From contig NZ_VZAD01000064.1 in the NCBI RefSeq assembly GCF_009495355.1, positions 1 through 39,405 of the forward strand: DNA of 39,405 bases, in the 5' to 3' direction. Below, piece by piece: positions 22,100-30,352 of this stretch; the stretch's first letter is position 1; each line of letters opens with the position of its first letter. Below the pieces are notes generated by a model, which did not search any database, was not told the origin of the DNA, and saw only the letters and a program-made list of their open reading frames with translations. The position numbers were made by a program, and so were the translations under genes. This DNA is from Segatella copri. GTDB taxonomy: Bacteria; Bacteroidota; Bacteroidia; Bacteroidales; Bacteroidaceae.

Positions 22100-22933
22100 T
22101 TACCTTTTCTTTGTATTCTTGGCAGGATGATAATACTTGAGCGCTGTAGGCATTTCCTTTTGCAAAGCAGCTATTCGCTTGGCATCGGAAGGATGGTCGC
22201 TGAAGATGTCATTCTGGTTGGAACTGTTGCCCTGCGACATACGTTTCCAGAACGGAATGGCCTGCTGAGGATCGTAGCCTGCCATGGCAGCAAAAATAAG
22301 TCCCATATAGTCGGCCTCTGTCTCATTGTCGCGCGAATACTTCAAGTTGCGGAAAGAGAAATACTTTCCAGCCACGGCACTCGCCAAATCGCCTACACCG
22401 CTGCCTACAGCCTGATTGAGCACATTGCCCAGGATGTTGGTACCTACTTGTTGGTTTTGCTGCTTGGTAAGCTGCTCGGCACTGTGCTTTGCCACAGCAT
22501 GAGCAATTTCATGTCCCAAGACGATGGCAAGAGCCGTCTCATTCTGTGTATAGGGCAACAAGCCTTCATACACCACAATTTTTCCACCAGGCATACAGAA
22601 GGCGTTGGCACTCTTGTCCTGCACGAGGTTGAATTCCCATGCATAGTTTTTCACATCGTTGGCAAAGCCGTTCTGCTTCAGATAGGTTTCCACGGCTGTA
22701 GCCAGTTTGCGCCCTACCCTTTGCACCATGGCCGTATGTTGAGCATTGGTCGACTTCTTGGCAGTCGCCATATACTTGGTATATTCTTGGTTGGAGAGGC
22801 TGAGCACTTGCTCGTCTGACACCGAGATGCGATGTGTGCGACCTGTAAGAGGCACGGTCTGCGTGGTTCCACATGATGTCATCATCATCAAAGCCACCAT
22901 GGCTCCAAGAGCCATTCTTTTAATACTTTTCAT
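22100..22933 (-). CDS. M48-family zinc metalloprotease lipoprotein
   Basis: The 277-residue product (from the chosen ATG) has a lipoprotein signal, MKSIKRMALGAMVALMMMTSC, with Cys21. The M48 peptidase signature HEIAH is at 141-145, and the third-ligand motif ETEAD at 204-208. It resembles LoiP/BepA-like outer-membrane quality-control proteases. I start at 22933 because a GGGAG ribosome-binding site lies six bases before this ATG and the lipobox follows; the open frame runs 12 codons further upstream without support. It has its own consensus promoter. The C-terminal tail is Lys-rich. Confidence 0.93.
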   Translation of the reverse strand: MKSIKRMALGAMVALMMMTSCGTTQTVPLTGRTHRISVSDEQVLSLSNQEYTKYMATAKKSTNAQHTAMVQRVGRKLATAVETYLKQNGFANDVKNYAWEFNLVQDKSANAFCMPGGKIVVYEGLLPYTQNETALAIVLGHEIAHAVAKHSAEQLTKQQNQQVGTNILGNVLNQAVGSGVGDLASAVAGKYFSFRNLKYSRDNETEADYMGLIFAAMAGYDPQQAIPFWKRMSQGNSSNQNDIFSDHPSDAKRIAALQKEMPTALKYYHPAKNTKKR

Positions 22934-22966
22934 AATCTCCCTTTTTTGAGTTATTTGTTCATACTG

Positions 22967-22998
22967 CAAAAATAGTATTTATTCGGCAAACGACCAAA
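22967..22998 (-). promoter_or_regulatory. Promoter of the M48 protease gene
   Basis: TTTG (22995-22998), 20 bases, then TATTTTTG (22967-22974) on the minus strand is a full consensus match, 33 bases before the ATG. Confidence 0.82.
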
Positions 22999-23154
22999 CA
23001 AATAATGTTATTTCTTAGCAAATTTTCTATATCTACAGCAGATATTGCCCACGATAACAGATAAGTATAAAGGTAAAGCAGTGTTCATCGATTTTTAACA
23101 CTCTCAATCTCTTGGTTGCGAATTTGAGGCTTAGCACAATATTTATCAATTCTA

Positions 23155-23715
23155 TCATTTTCTAAATAACAAGCTAACTCCCCACATCGCAAATATTCCT
23201 CCAATTGTGAAGACTACAGATCCTATGCAGAACCCCCATGTTATTTGTTTCCATTTCTTATGCCACTTAGCATCTTCTTTTTCAAATTGTTTAAAATATT
23301 TCAGATAACGATCGTTTGAAAGAACAGCCTTATATGCTGGAATATAACATAGTCCGACAGGCAATGCAATTATTGCTATAGCTATAATTTCATTAACTCC
23401 TCCAAACATGCCATCTGGGATTCCCAATAAAACAAATGACAAAAATATAGAATAACCTGAATAAAAAAATCCAAACCAATGATGAGCGGAACTTATAGAT
23501 ATCCCTCCTTCCTTTCCATACATATAATACCACAAGTCCTTACATTTCGTTCTTTCATCCACTTTCTTATTGTAGAAGTTCTCAAAAGAAAAAAGAACAG
23601 ATAAATAGTACATTATTCTCAATACACAATTATCTACTTTTTTCATTGACCATATTTCTCCTAAATATATGCAGTAATGAACTGCGTTCAAAAAAAACTC
23701 AAATTTCTTATTCAT
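23155..23715 (-). CDS. Membrane protein of unknown function
   Basis: From the ATG at 23715 the product has 186 residues, starting MNKKFEFFLNAVHYCIYLGE. Three hydrophobic regions are visible (about 75-95, 100-125, 158-180), separated by charged loops such as FKQFEKEDAKWHKKWKQ. I do not recognise the family. The gene is AT-rich, stands alone, and borders the mobile-element debris that begins at 23740, so it may belong to the accessory island. The frame is open eight codons further upstream. Confidence 0.6.
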   Translation of the reverse strand: MNKKFEFFLNAVHYCIYLGEIWSMKKVDNCVLRIMYYLSVLFSFENFYNKKVDERTKCKDLWYYMYGKEGGISISSAHHWFGFFYSGYSIFLSFVLLGIPDGMFGGVNEIIAIAIIALPVGLCYIPAYKAVLSNDRYLKYFKQFEKEDAKWHKKWKQITWGFCIGSVVFTIGGIFAMWGVSLLFRK

Positions 23716-23784
23716 ACGTAAATTACTAAAGTTTCCCACCCCAAATTAATGGGATAAAAATAACAGTTTCTCAATAAAAAATTG

Positions 23785-23792
23785 TATATTTG
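23785..23792 (+). promoter_or_regulatory. -7 element in front of the transposase relic
   Basis: TATATTTG fits TAnnTTTG and lies 46 bases before the first ATG of the broken transposase at 23838. Confidence 0.5.
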
Positions 23793-23837
23793 TAATCGCT
23801 AAACAACAATAATACAACGATTTAAAGAGTAACTGTT

Positions 23838-24404
23838 ATGAATGCAAAATTAAGCAATTTTCTGAGTTGTCCAACATATTAAGTGTTAAAAATTCATTGA
23901 GAACGAATTTAATGTCACTTTTCACCCGATCTGGGCTTGGTCATCTGCTCTGTAGAATGTCCTTGGAGAAGCAAGCAGGCATTCCTTCCGTTCAGCTAAT
24001 CCTGTCTCTCTGCCTTTTCCGTATAGCAGGTGAAAGCATACATTCCATGTACAAGAAGTCATATTATGACCTTCTGAACACAGGTCACAATTGCTATTAT
24101 CGAATGATGCGCAGGGCTACCATGGACTGGCGCAAACTCCTTATGGGTATGGCTCTTCGCTTTTTGGCAATTCTTCGCAAGGAGCAGGCCGAAGTCTCTT
24201 CTGATAACGCTGTTACATATTTGACGACACTACGTTGGAGAAGACAGGCTATGGCATAGAGCAAATCAGCCGTGTCTTGGACCATGTGCAAGGAAAATGC
24301 ATCCTTGGATTCAAACTGTTGGTATGCGCATTTTTTGATAGCACTATATGAAGGCATTTTTATGAAAAAGAACGCCTAAAAAGGCAAAAAATAGCAAAAT
24401 AGAG
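23838..24404 (+). pseudogene. Broken transposase (IS4/DDE type)
   Basis: The ATG at 23838 opens MNAKLSNFLSCPTY and stops. A second frame (23867-24259) carries NSLRTNLMSLFTRSGLGH to MMRRATMDWRKLLMGMALRF, which reads like the N-terminal part of Bacteroidetes DDE transposases. After a frameshift near 24220 the characteristic DDTTLEKTGYGIEQISRV and GKCILGFKLLVCAFFD follow, including the first catalytic Asp region. The rest of the catalytic domain is missing. At least two frameshifts and a C-terminal deletion make it a clear relic. Confidence 0.8.
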
Positions 24405-24640
24405 CATTTGTTTTGAGTTCCAAGTGGTTGTGGCAGTCGTTGGCTTTAGTTGGCAGTGACAAGGAAATGAGGAAAATGCAGATTAGAGAAGTAGAAACGC
24501 TTTCAAATCATTACCCAATGGAAACGCCCTAATAAGCATTTTTAACGGTGGCGGTTCAATCTTCTCCATTCTGCGTAGGTTTTGGTTTTGCCATGCAACT
24601 CTCATAGTTTTATTTTGCACCGAACAAAAAAGTAAGAATT
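24405..24640. other. Non-coding stretch between mobile-element relics
   Basis: No gene or strong structure is visible. The base composition and position suggest leftover mobile-element sequence. Confidence 0.4.
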
Positions 24641-24691
24641 ATGAGATGCACTTTCAAGACAGTCTTCTATGTAAATGGAAGTAAGGAGTGA
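24641..24691 (+). pseudogene. Stub of a tyrosine integrase
   Basis: The frame opens MRCTFKTVFYVNGSKE and then hits TGA. This resembles the N-terminal arm-binding start of Bacteroidetes tyrosine recombinases (MRSTFKxLFYxN-type). Similar residues may continue out of frame (PLGRTT). No catalytic domain is present. Confidence 0.5.
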
Positions 24692-24948
24692 AACGGAAGC
24701 CACTTGGGCGAACCACCGCAGTGTTTTCAATGGTATTAGGTTTTATTCTTGCCCAAACACATTGTGTCCACAAAGACACAGCAAGGTATGTTTCGAGTTA
24801 CTCGAAACCTTTCAAGTTACTCTTGAAAGAACAAACGAATTGTCCTCCTAAGTCGGGCAATTTTACAGATAATAATTTTAATTTGTCTAAATAGTAGCAA
24901 TATATGCCAATTATTCATTTTTTCTGATTGATTATCAAGATAAAACAT

Positions 24949-24956
24949 TATATTTG
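24949..24956 (+). promoter_or_regulatory. -7 element of the DUF1016 gene cluster
   Basis: TATATTTG fits TAnnTTTG, 23 bases before the ATG. TTG at 24928-24930 is a weak -33 candidate with 18-base spacing. Confidence 0.6.
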
Positions 24957-24979
24957 TAGCATTAAATGGTTTTAGAATT

Positions 24980-26131
24980 ATGGCAAAGAAAAATATAGAC
25001 TTAGCAGTAGTCCTTCATGATGATTGCGACTACAAGGACTGGCTTGTGGAACTCAAGGAACGATTCTACAGCCATCGCCTCAAAGCGTCATGTGCCACCA
25101 ATGGCTACTTGTTGGACTTCTATTGGAAGTTGGGACGAGACATTGAAGCCAAACAATATGCCAATACTTACGGCTCTGGCTTTTATAAGAATCTCAGTCA
25201 GGACTTGAAGAACGAGATGCCAGGGGTAAAAGGTTTCTCGCCTATAAACTTGCGCTATATGAGTAAGTTTTTCAAACTCTATGCTCCTCTATATAGAAAT
25301 ATTCCGCAGACTGCGGAACTTTTCTCTGATTCGTTGTCAGACTCAAATGTTCCGCAAGTTGCGGAACAATCTAAAAAACGTCAACAGCCTGTTGATGATT
25401 TCAAGATGTTGTTCTCCATTCCTTGGGACCATCATCGCCGTATCATTGACAAATGTAAGGATGATATGGACAAAGCCCTGTTCTTTGCAAGAAAGACATG
25501 GGAAAATAACTGGGGACGTGATGCATTGCTTAATTGGCTCGACACAGACCTATATGAGCGTGATGGCAAAGCTGTTACAAATTTCCAATCTACACTTCCT
25601 GCTGTGCAGAGCGATTTAGCACAGCAAATGACAAAAGATCCGTATCAATTTGACTTCCTCAATCTGAGAGAGAAATTTGACGAGCGAGACATCGAAGATG
25701 AATTGGTGAACAATGTAACACGTTTTCTTTTGGAACTAGGAAAGGGATTCTCTTATATGGGCAGACAGTTTCGTTTGGAGGTAGGTCAGCAGGAGTTCTT
25801 CCCAGACTTGCTGTTTTACAATGCCCACCTCCATGCCTATGTGGTCATTGAGCTAAAAGCCCAGTCGTTCCATCCATCATTCTTGGGGCAACTAAGTTTC
25901 TATGTGTCAGCCGTCAACCATCAGTTCAAGACCGACATCGACAACCCTACCATCGGTTTGCTCATTTGCAAGGACAAAGACAATGTGGTGGCAAAATACG
26001 CCTTGGATTCATACAAAGAACCAATGGGTATATCAGAATATCAACTGTCAAAGCTCTTCCCGAAAGACTTCAAATCTTCCATGCCGACTATTGAGGAATT
26101 GGAAAAGGGGTTGAAAGATAATCGAGAATAA
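24980..26131 (+). CDS. DUF1016 (YhcG-like) PD-(D/E)XK nuclease
   Basis: The 383-residue protein has the DUF1016 N-terminal domain (about 15-190: LLDFYWKLGRDI, GSGFYKNLSQDL, FSPINLRYMSKFFKLY) and a C-terminal PD-(D/E)XK nuclease domain. PD at 275-276 and ELK at 291-293 give the D-x(n)-E-x-K core, followed by GQLSFYVSAVN. YhcG-type proteins are DNA-processing nucleases often found beside restriction systems or mobile DNA. The linker at 107-130 holds two copies of a (I/V)PQ(T/V)AE motif. It follows mobile-element relics and heads a four-gene cluster with gaps of 9, 12 and 1 bases. Confidence 0.9.
   Translation: MAKKNIDLAVVLHDDCDYKDWLVELKERFYSHRLKASCATNGYLLDFYWKLGRDIEAKQYANTYGSGFYKNLSQDLKNEMPGVKGFSPINLRYMSKFFKLYAPLYRNIPQTAELFSDSLSDSNVPQVAEQSKKRQQPVDDFKMLFSIPWDHHRRIIDKCKDDMDKALFFARKTWENNWGRDALLNWLDTDLYERDGKAVTNFQSTLPAVQSDLAQQMTKDPYQFDFLNLREKFDERDIEDELVNNVTRFLLELGKGFSYMGRQFRLEVGQQEFFPDLLFYNAHLHAYVVIELKAQSFHPSFLGQLSFYVSAVNHQFKTDIDNPTIGLLICKDKDNVVAKYALDSYKEPMGISEYQLSKLFPKDFKSSMPTIEELEKGLKDNRE
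25302..25368. repeat. Paired palindromes inside the DUF1016 gene
   Basis: TTCCGCAGACTGCGGAA (25302-25318) and TTCCGCAAGTTGCGGAA (25350-25366) are inverted repeats around three bases, 48 bases (16 codons) apart, in the linker between the two domains. They encode the repeated PQxAE motif. Confidence 0.85.
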
Positions 26132-26140
26132 CGAGCCAAG

Positions 26141-26812
26141 ATGCTTAATATGAATAAAGAAGAAATAAAACAAGAACAAAATAAAGGGCTAATAGCTCGC
26201 ATATTAGGAGGAACACCCACTATTTTACAGAAGGTGTTCTTTATACTTATGGCATTTTCGCTGATATTATGGCCCTTGGGATGCTATGTTTCTATATTCT
26301 TCTTTGATGCCCCTGTTCGCTCTGATGTAGACAAAATATGTCGTTATGGTATGCTTATAACCATCTACTTGTATCCTATCTACTTGTTCCCTTTGTTGAG
26401 ATTTATGTTTCAACTTTCAAAGAACTTAAGAGCAACTTGGCTTTATTATCTATGTCCGATAGTACCAATATTAATTCTTAGGTTGTTATTTTCAATTAGT
26501 ACAATCAGTGCTCCGAAAATAGACAATACCGAATTTTGCACTAATGAGGATTTGGTTGGTCATTGGACTTTGAATGGTGGAGAAAGACAGATCAATTATC
26601 CTGAGATTGAATTTTTCAATGATAGTACGGTGGAATTATACTCACAAGCTGATACCCTATACAGATATACCTATTGTTTGCAAAATGATTCCTTATATCT
26701 CAATGACATAAATGGAAGACAATACGTAAATAAAATCAATAAAGTCGATGACGAAACCATTATGTTTGAGGGTATCGCAGATGTTAAAGGCATACAGATT
26801 TATCATAAATAA
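26141..26812 (+). CDS. Membrane protein with extracytoplasmic beta domain
   Basis: The 223 residues begin with a Lys/Glu-rich start, followed by three or four membrane segments (about 30-55, 68-90, 98-120). A C-terminal soluble part (125-223) begins LVGHWTLNGGERQ and continues as alternating strands, like small lipocalin-type domains of Bacteroidetes. I do not recognise a named family. The gene starts nine bases after the DUF1016 stop and 12 before the ankyrin gene. A second ATG (codon 4) is possible. Confidence 0.65.
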   Translation: MLNMNKEEIKQEQNKGLIARILGGTPTILQKVFFILMAFSLILWPLGCYVSIFFFDAPVRSDVDKICRYGMLITIYLYPIYLFPLLRFMFQLSKNLRATWLYYLCPIVPILILRLLFSISTISAPKIDNTEFCTNEDLVGHWTLNGGERQINYPEIEFFNDSTVELYSQADTLYRYTYCLQNDSLYLNDINGRQYVNKINKVDDETIMFEGIADVKGIQIYHK

Positions 26813-26824
26813 AATGTTCTTGAA

Positions 26825-27085
26825 ATGAGAATCTATGAACGAAAAAATATACTTGAAAGAAATATAAATTATAGCAATGCGTATGGTAGAAATCTTCTAC
26901 AAGAAGCTATTGTATCTTGTGAAAATGCAATTGCTATTGATTTAGTGAATAAGGGCATTGATACTAATCATCAAGATAAAAAGGAGATGACTCCTTTAGA
27001 TTTCGCAAAGCAAATTAAAGATATGGAAATGATTAATATTCTTGCAAATAAAAATCTAATTTCAAAATACCAAAGTAAAAAGTAA
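26825..27085 (+). CDS. Small ankyrin-repeat protein
   Basis: The 86 residues hold about two ankyrin repeats: NAYGRNLLQEAIVSCENAIA, then LVNKGIDTNHQDKKEMTPLD and FAKQIKDMEMINILAN. The TPLDFA and (L/I)VNKGIDTNHQD hallmarks are clear. No signal peptide is present, so it is cytoplasmic. Small ankyrin proteins of this size often serve as immunity or interaction partners. It is packed one base before the next gene. Confidence 0.65.
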   Translation: MRIYERKNILERNINYSNAYGRNLLQEAIVSCENAIAIDLVNKGIDTNHQDKKEMTPLDFAKQIKDMEMINILANKNLISKYQSKK

Positions 27086-27086
27086 T

Positions 27087-27836
27087 ATGAGGCATTTCTT
27101 ATTGACAATCGTTATAGTCTTGGTCATAGCAATGGGGCTATCCTCTTGTCTATGTCAACCAAGGTCTGTAAGTTTTTCGCATCTTGTAGAAAAAATAGAT
27201 AGCATAAATACTCATTTCTACACTTTACAACAAGCTCCACCGGATAGCGGTGTCCTACTAAAAGAAACTTTAGTAAAAGAACTTCTCGGAGATATTTTCT
27301 ATCACCGTAAAGAGGTACAAAACAGAGAAGTTAGGCTCGTCGGTGTCAGTCAACCATATACACAAGTCCTTGCCTGTGCCTTTAACATAAAGAGCATTGG
27401 TTTTGAATGGAAAACAAATGAAACATTTCTTGTTACTTATGGGCATGATGGAAAAATTGCAGATGCATTATATTTAGGCATAAACGAAATTACCCCCACA
27501 TTTATAAAGTTCAGTTTCAATAGCAAACGGCATATTCCTACAGAGGATATTCAAAGAAGTAAATGGGTATATAACGAGCAAAGTAATCTTCTTAAATTAG
27601 AGGTATTTGAAGAAAATTCTTGGCTTGACGAAGACAAAAATCCATGCTTGGACAACTACTATCATACTTTCTTCTATCGAATAGACGAACAAGGGCGTAT
27701 TGTCCGCTTAAGAAAAGGGAAAATCGTTCCTTATAAATATAACCATTCTGACCATGCCTACGACTCATATCTTAAAGCAGCACATAAACGCTTTGCATTA
27801 CAATTCACTCCCGATTCAGAAAGGCACATGAAATAG
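27087..27836 (+). CDS. Lipoprotein of unknown function
   Basis: The 249-residue product has a lipoprotein signal, MRHFLLTIVIVLVIAMGLSSC, with Cys21. The rest is a mixed alpha/beta protein without a motif I can name; it is rich in Asp, Lys and aromatic residues (NPCLDNYYHTFFYRIDEQGR). It is the last gene of the DUF1016-headed cluster and is AT-rich like its neighbours. Confidence 0.65.
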   Translation: MRHFLLTIVIVLVIAMGLSSCLCQPRSVSFSHLVEKIDSINTHFYTLQQAPPDSGVLLKETLVKELLGDIFYHRKEVQNREVRLVGVSQPYTQVLACAFNIKSIGFEWKTNETFLVTYGHDGKIADALYLGINEITPTFIKFSFNSKRHIPTEDIQRSKWVYNEQSNLLKLEVFEENSWLDEDKNPCLDNYYHTFFYRIDEQGRIVRLRKGKIVPYKYNHSDHAYDSYLKAAHKRFALQFTPDSERHMK

Positions 27837-28101
27837 TTAGAAGAAACTGAAGAAGAGCCCCAAAAAATCGTTATATTTAGGGGATAGCAAAAAAACAAAA
27901 ATTATAATGGATTTATAGAATAATCCAAATTTTATTAGTAGTTTTGCAAACGATAAGAGTTGTTTGACAAGCAATCCTATGCACATTGCAGAAAATAGCA
28001 CTGTTGCCAAATCATTACCTCCATTGAGGTGAAACACTCATAAATCGCTCATTTTAAGCTATTCTGCAGATTTTAGCATAATTTTGAAGAAAAAAGTGTC
28101 A
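27837..28101. other. AT-rich region without a supported gene
   Basis: Only short frames are found, none with a recognisable start signal or family. Plus-strand remnants such as DKSCLTSNPMHIAEN suggest old mobile or duplicated DNA, but I cannot name them. Confidence 0.4.
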
Positions 28102-28249
28102 AAGTATCATCCTTTTGCTGAACACAGAGATAAACAACTGATATATAACAAGATAGAAGAATGATACATTTTGAAATATCTTACAAGAAGTATCATAGAA
28201 GTATCATAAATCTGATAGAAGTATCATAAATAACGTCATCTAAGTATCA
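28102..28249. repeat. Cluster of AAGTATCA motifs
   Basis: AAGTATCA occurs at 28102, 28188, 28199, 28219 and 28242, with an inverted relative (ATGATACATT) at 28161. The last four lie 11, 20 and 23 bases apart, close to whole helical turns. ATAGAAGTATCATA is the best-conserved core and contains TGATA/TATCA half sites. No replication gene is nearby. Confidence 0.75.
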
Positions 28250-28336
28250 CAAAATCGTCATAAGGCATTATGCATAAAAGCAAAGCCGCCGACCTGCAAG
28301 GAGTGCCCAAGAATCGCCTGACTTTTGGGCACTCTG

Positions 28337-28430
28337 TGCACACCGCATGGGCAATAAATGCCCGACGCTTGTTCAGCTGATGCCCATCGCTTGGTCTGTC
28401 GATGCCCGTCGCTTGGTCCCTGAGTGCCCA
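28337..28430. repeat. 22-bp minisatellite
   Basis: TGCCC recurs at 28359, 28381, 28403 and 28425, exactly 22 bases apart, with a core like ATGCCCATCGCTTGGTC; a weaker unit may begin at 28337. Frames through it (on the minus strand) are repetitive and basic and are not convincing genes. Confidence 0.8.
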
Positions 28431-28585
28431 CTTGACGGGCAAGACATACCACCTGATGGTCTCTGACAGAACGGCTTATGTGATTTTATTCCTCATCCAG
28501 CTTGTCAATCTTTTCTCTTATTCATAGTTTGTATTGACATTCTTTACATACTGGAAGAGTAGGTGCTCGGAGGTTTTGAAATTGC

Positions 28586-28745
28586 TATCTTTGCAGAAGC
28601 TTACAATTCGCAAGCATCTACAAATTCAAGGCTGTTATGAATCAAGGTCGATATGTATTCATGCAACTTGTGGATTTTCTTCCAAGGAAGAACTTTGAGT
28701 GGTTGGTAAAAAAGTATGAAGGCAACAAATATATTAAGAGATTTA
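28586..28745 (+). pseudogene. Truncated IS4-family transposase start with its promoter
   Basis: A -7 element TATCTTTG (28586-28593) precedes an ATG at 28637. The first 36 codons (MNQGRYVFMQLVDFLPRKNF and on to GNKYIKRF) match the DUF4372 N-terminus of Bacteroidetes IS4-type transposases. Similarity ends abruptly and the frame runs into a purine-rich tract, so only the 5' end of the element remains. Confidence 0.75.
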
Positions 28746-28813
28746 AAGGGGAAAAAGGAAATCGTGTAGGGGGAAAGAAAGAAAGAAGGAAGGAAAGAAG
28801 AAAAGGGAAGAAA
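28746..28813 (+). repeat. Purine-rich tract
   Basis: The plus strand is almost only A and G (GAAAGAAAGAAGGAAGGAAA-type) between the transposase relic and the nuo terminator. It could form unusual DNA or mark a deletion junction. Confidence 0.6.
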
Positions 28814-28845
28814 AAAGACCCCAAGGCTTATCCCTTAGGGTCTTT
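28814..28845 (-). terminator. Terminator of the nuo operon
   Basis: AAAGACCC (28814-28821) pairs with GGGTCTTT (28838-28845), extended by AAGG/CCTT inside. On the minus strand it is followed by TTTTTTCTT, 40 bases after the nuoN stop. Confidence 0.88.
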
Positions 28846-28885
28846 ATTATTTTCTGCCCCTATAGGGGGCATATTGTTTCGTCAA

Positions 28886-30337
28886 TTACGCGTTGGCAGC
28901 TACTGAAATCCAGTCGAAGACGAATGAGCAGATACCGAAAGCCACGATGCCAACTGTGCAGATGGCAAGAGCCAACTTGGTAGAGCAAGCGCTCTGGAAG
29001 GTTGGCAGCGGACTGTCGCTGTGCTTGATGAACATCGCCTTCACGATGAGCAAGTAGTAGTACAAGCTGATGACTGTGTTGACCAAAGCGATGAATACTA
29101 CGCCATAAGCCCATGCTCCGAGTGTGGTGTGGATATCGGCGCCATGAACGGCAGCCATAAACACGAAGAACTTGGAGAACATACCGGCGAATGGAGGAAT
29201 ACCACCCAATGAGAACAACGCCAAAGTCATGAGGAAAGCCAAACGTGGGTTGGTCTTATAGAAACCATTGTAGCTGTCCATCTGCACTGTACCGCCATTG
29301 TGCTCCTCAACAGAAGAGATGATGGCAAACACACTCAGGTTGGCTACTACGTAAATGAGAACATAGTAAGTCAGCGAGGTGATGCTCAAGGTTGAGTTGC
29401 CGATGACTGCCAACATGATGTAACCAGCCTGAGAGATTGAAGAGAATGCCATGAAACGCTTCAAGTCACTCTGACGGATGGCGAACAGGTTGGCGATAGT
29501 GATAGAGAGTACAATCACGATATAGAGCAATACTGTCCAATACTCTACCATTGGCTGGAACACCTTCATGAGGATAGCACAGAGTGTGAACGCAGCAGCA
29601 CCCTTGGAAACTACCGACAGATAACCTGTCACAGTAGTAGGAGCACCCTGGTAAGAATCGGCTGTCCAGAAGTGGAAAGGAACCAAGGAGATCTTGAAGC
29701 CCAAACCACTGAAGAAGAACACCATACCGGCAATGGTCAATGGAGAGGCAGAGATGTTCTGAGCCACGTCCTCGAAGTACAAGGTGCCACAGGCAGCATA
29801 AAGCAGAGAGATACCATAGATCATCACGCCACTTGAGAAAGTAGCGGTAAGGATGAACTTGGCACCTGCTTCAGCAGAGTTGTGACGATACTTGTCGAAG
29901 GCAACCAAGCAAGCCATTGGCACGGATGCCATCTCCAGACCGAGGAAGAACAGGAGGAAGTGGTTGGCACTAACCATCATGTTCATACCCAACAGAGTAG
30001 AGAGAACCAACATATAGAACTCGCCCTCCTTGAAGGCTGTGTCCTTACGGCTCAACCACTCCTTAGCCTGTATCAGGACTATCAGTGTGCCAAGCGCCAA
30101 GACGGTCTTGAGAACACCAGCGGCAGGACCAGAGGTGTACATTCCACCAAAGGCAGATGTGGCTTCTGTAGGGAAGATATTGATGGCAATGTGAGCCACC
30201 ATCAAGAGACATACCAGAGGATTGAACCACTTACGGTCTGCGCTCTTGGAACTGCAGAAGTCAGCAATGAAAGTGATCAACAGAACTACCATCAGAGTAG
30301 CTTCTGGAATCATATTTAAAAATTGACTGTAATTCAT
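28886..30337 (-). CDS. nuoN: NADH-quinone oxidoreductase subunit N
   Basis: NuoN is one of three antiporter-like proton-pumping subunits of complex I in the inner membrane. The 483 residues form about 14 membrane helices. The conserved [23 protein letters not shown] motif (around 225-247) contains the TM7-8 region, and [15 protein letters not shown] (around 390) is the later signature. It is the last gene of the operon, 15 bases after nuoM. Length agrees with the family. Confidence 0.96.
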   Translation of the reverse strand: MNYSQFLNMIPEATLMVVLLITFIADFCSSKSADRKWFNPLVCLLMVAHIAINIFPTEATSAFGGMYTSGPAAGVLKTVLALGTLIVLIQAKEWLSRKDTAFKEGEFYMLVLSTLLGMNMMVSANHFLLFFLGLEMASVPMACLVAFDKYRHNSAEAGAKFILTATFSSGVMIYGISLLYAACGTLYFEDVAQNISASPLTIAGMVFFFSGLGFKISLVPFHFWTADSYQGAPTTVTGYLSVVSKGAAAFTLCAILMKVFQPMVEYWTVLLYIVIVLSITIANLFAIRQSDLKRFMAFSSISQAGYIMLAVIGNSTLSITSLTYYVLIYVVANLSVFAIISSVEEHNGGTVQMDSYNGFYKTNPRLAFLMTLALFSLGGIPPFAGMFSKFFVFMAAVHGADIHTTLGAWAYGVVFIALVNTVISLYYYLLIVKAMFIKHSDSPLPTFQSACSTKLALAICTVGIVAFGICSFVFDWISVAANA

Positions 30338-30352
30338 TTCTTCTGATATTTA

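Noticed and set aside
24688..24894. 68-codon plus-strand frame after the integrase stub
   Set aside because: Its start overlaps the stub's stop and it has no ribosome-binding site or family; part of it may be out-of-frame integrase sequence.
27837..28037. 66-codon minus-strand hydrophobic frame
   Set aside because: AT-rich DNA easily gives such frames; no promoter or conserved motif supports it.
28102..28249. Possible replication origin (iterons)
   Set aside because: No replication initiator gene lies nearby and the surrounding genes look chromosomal.
28102..28430. Possible CRISPR array
   Set aside because: Repeat units are 8 or 22 bp with no regular 30-bp spacers, and no cas genes are near.
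28236..28452. Two overlapping minus-strand frames over the 22-bp repeats
   Set aside because: The encoded peptides are repetitive because the DNA is; both frames are equally open, which argues against coding.
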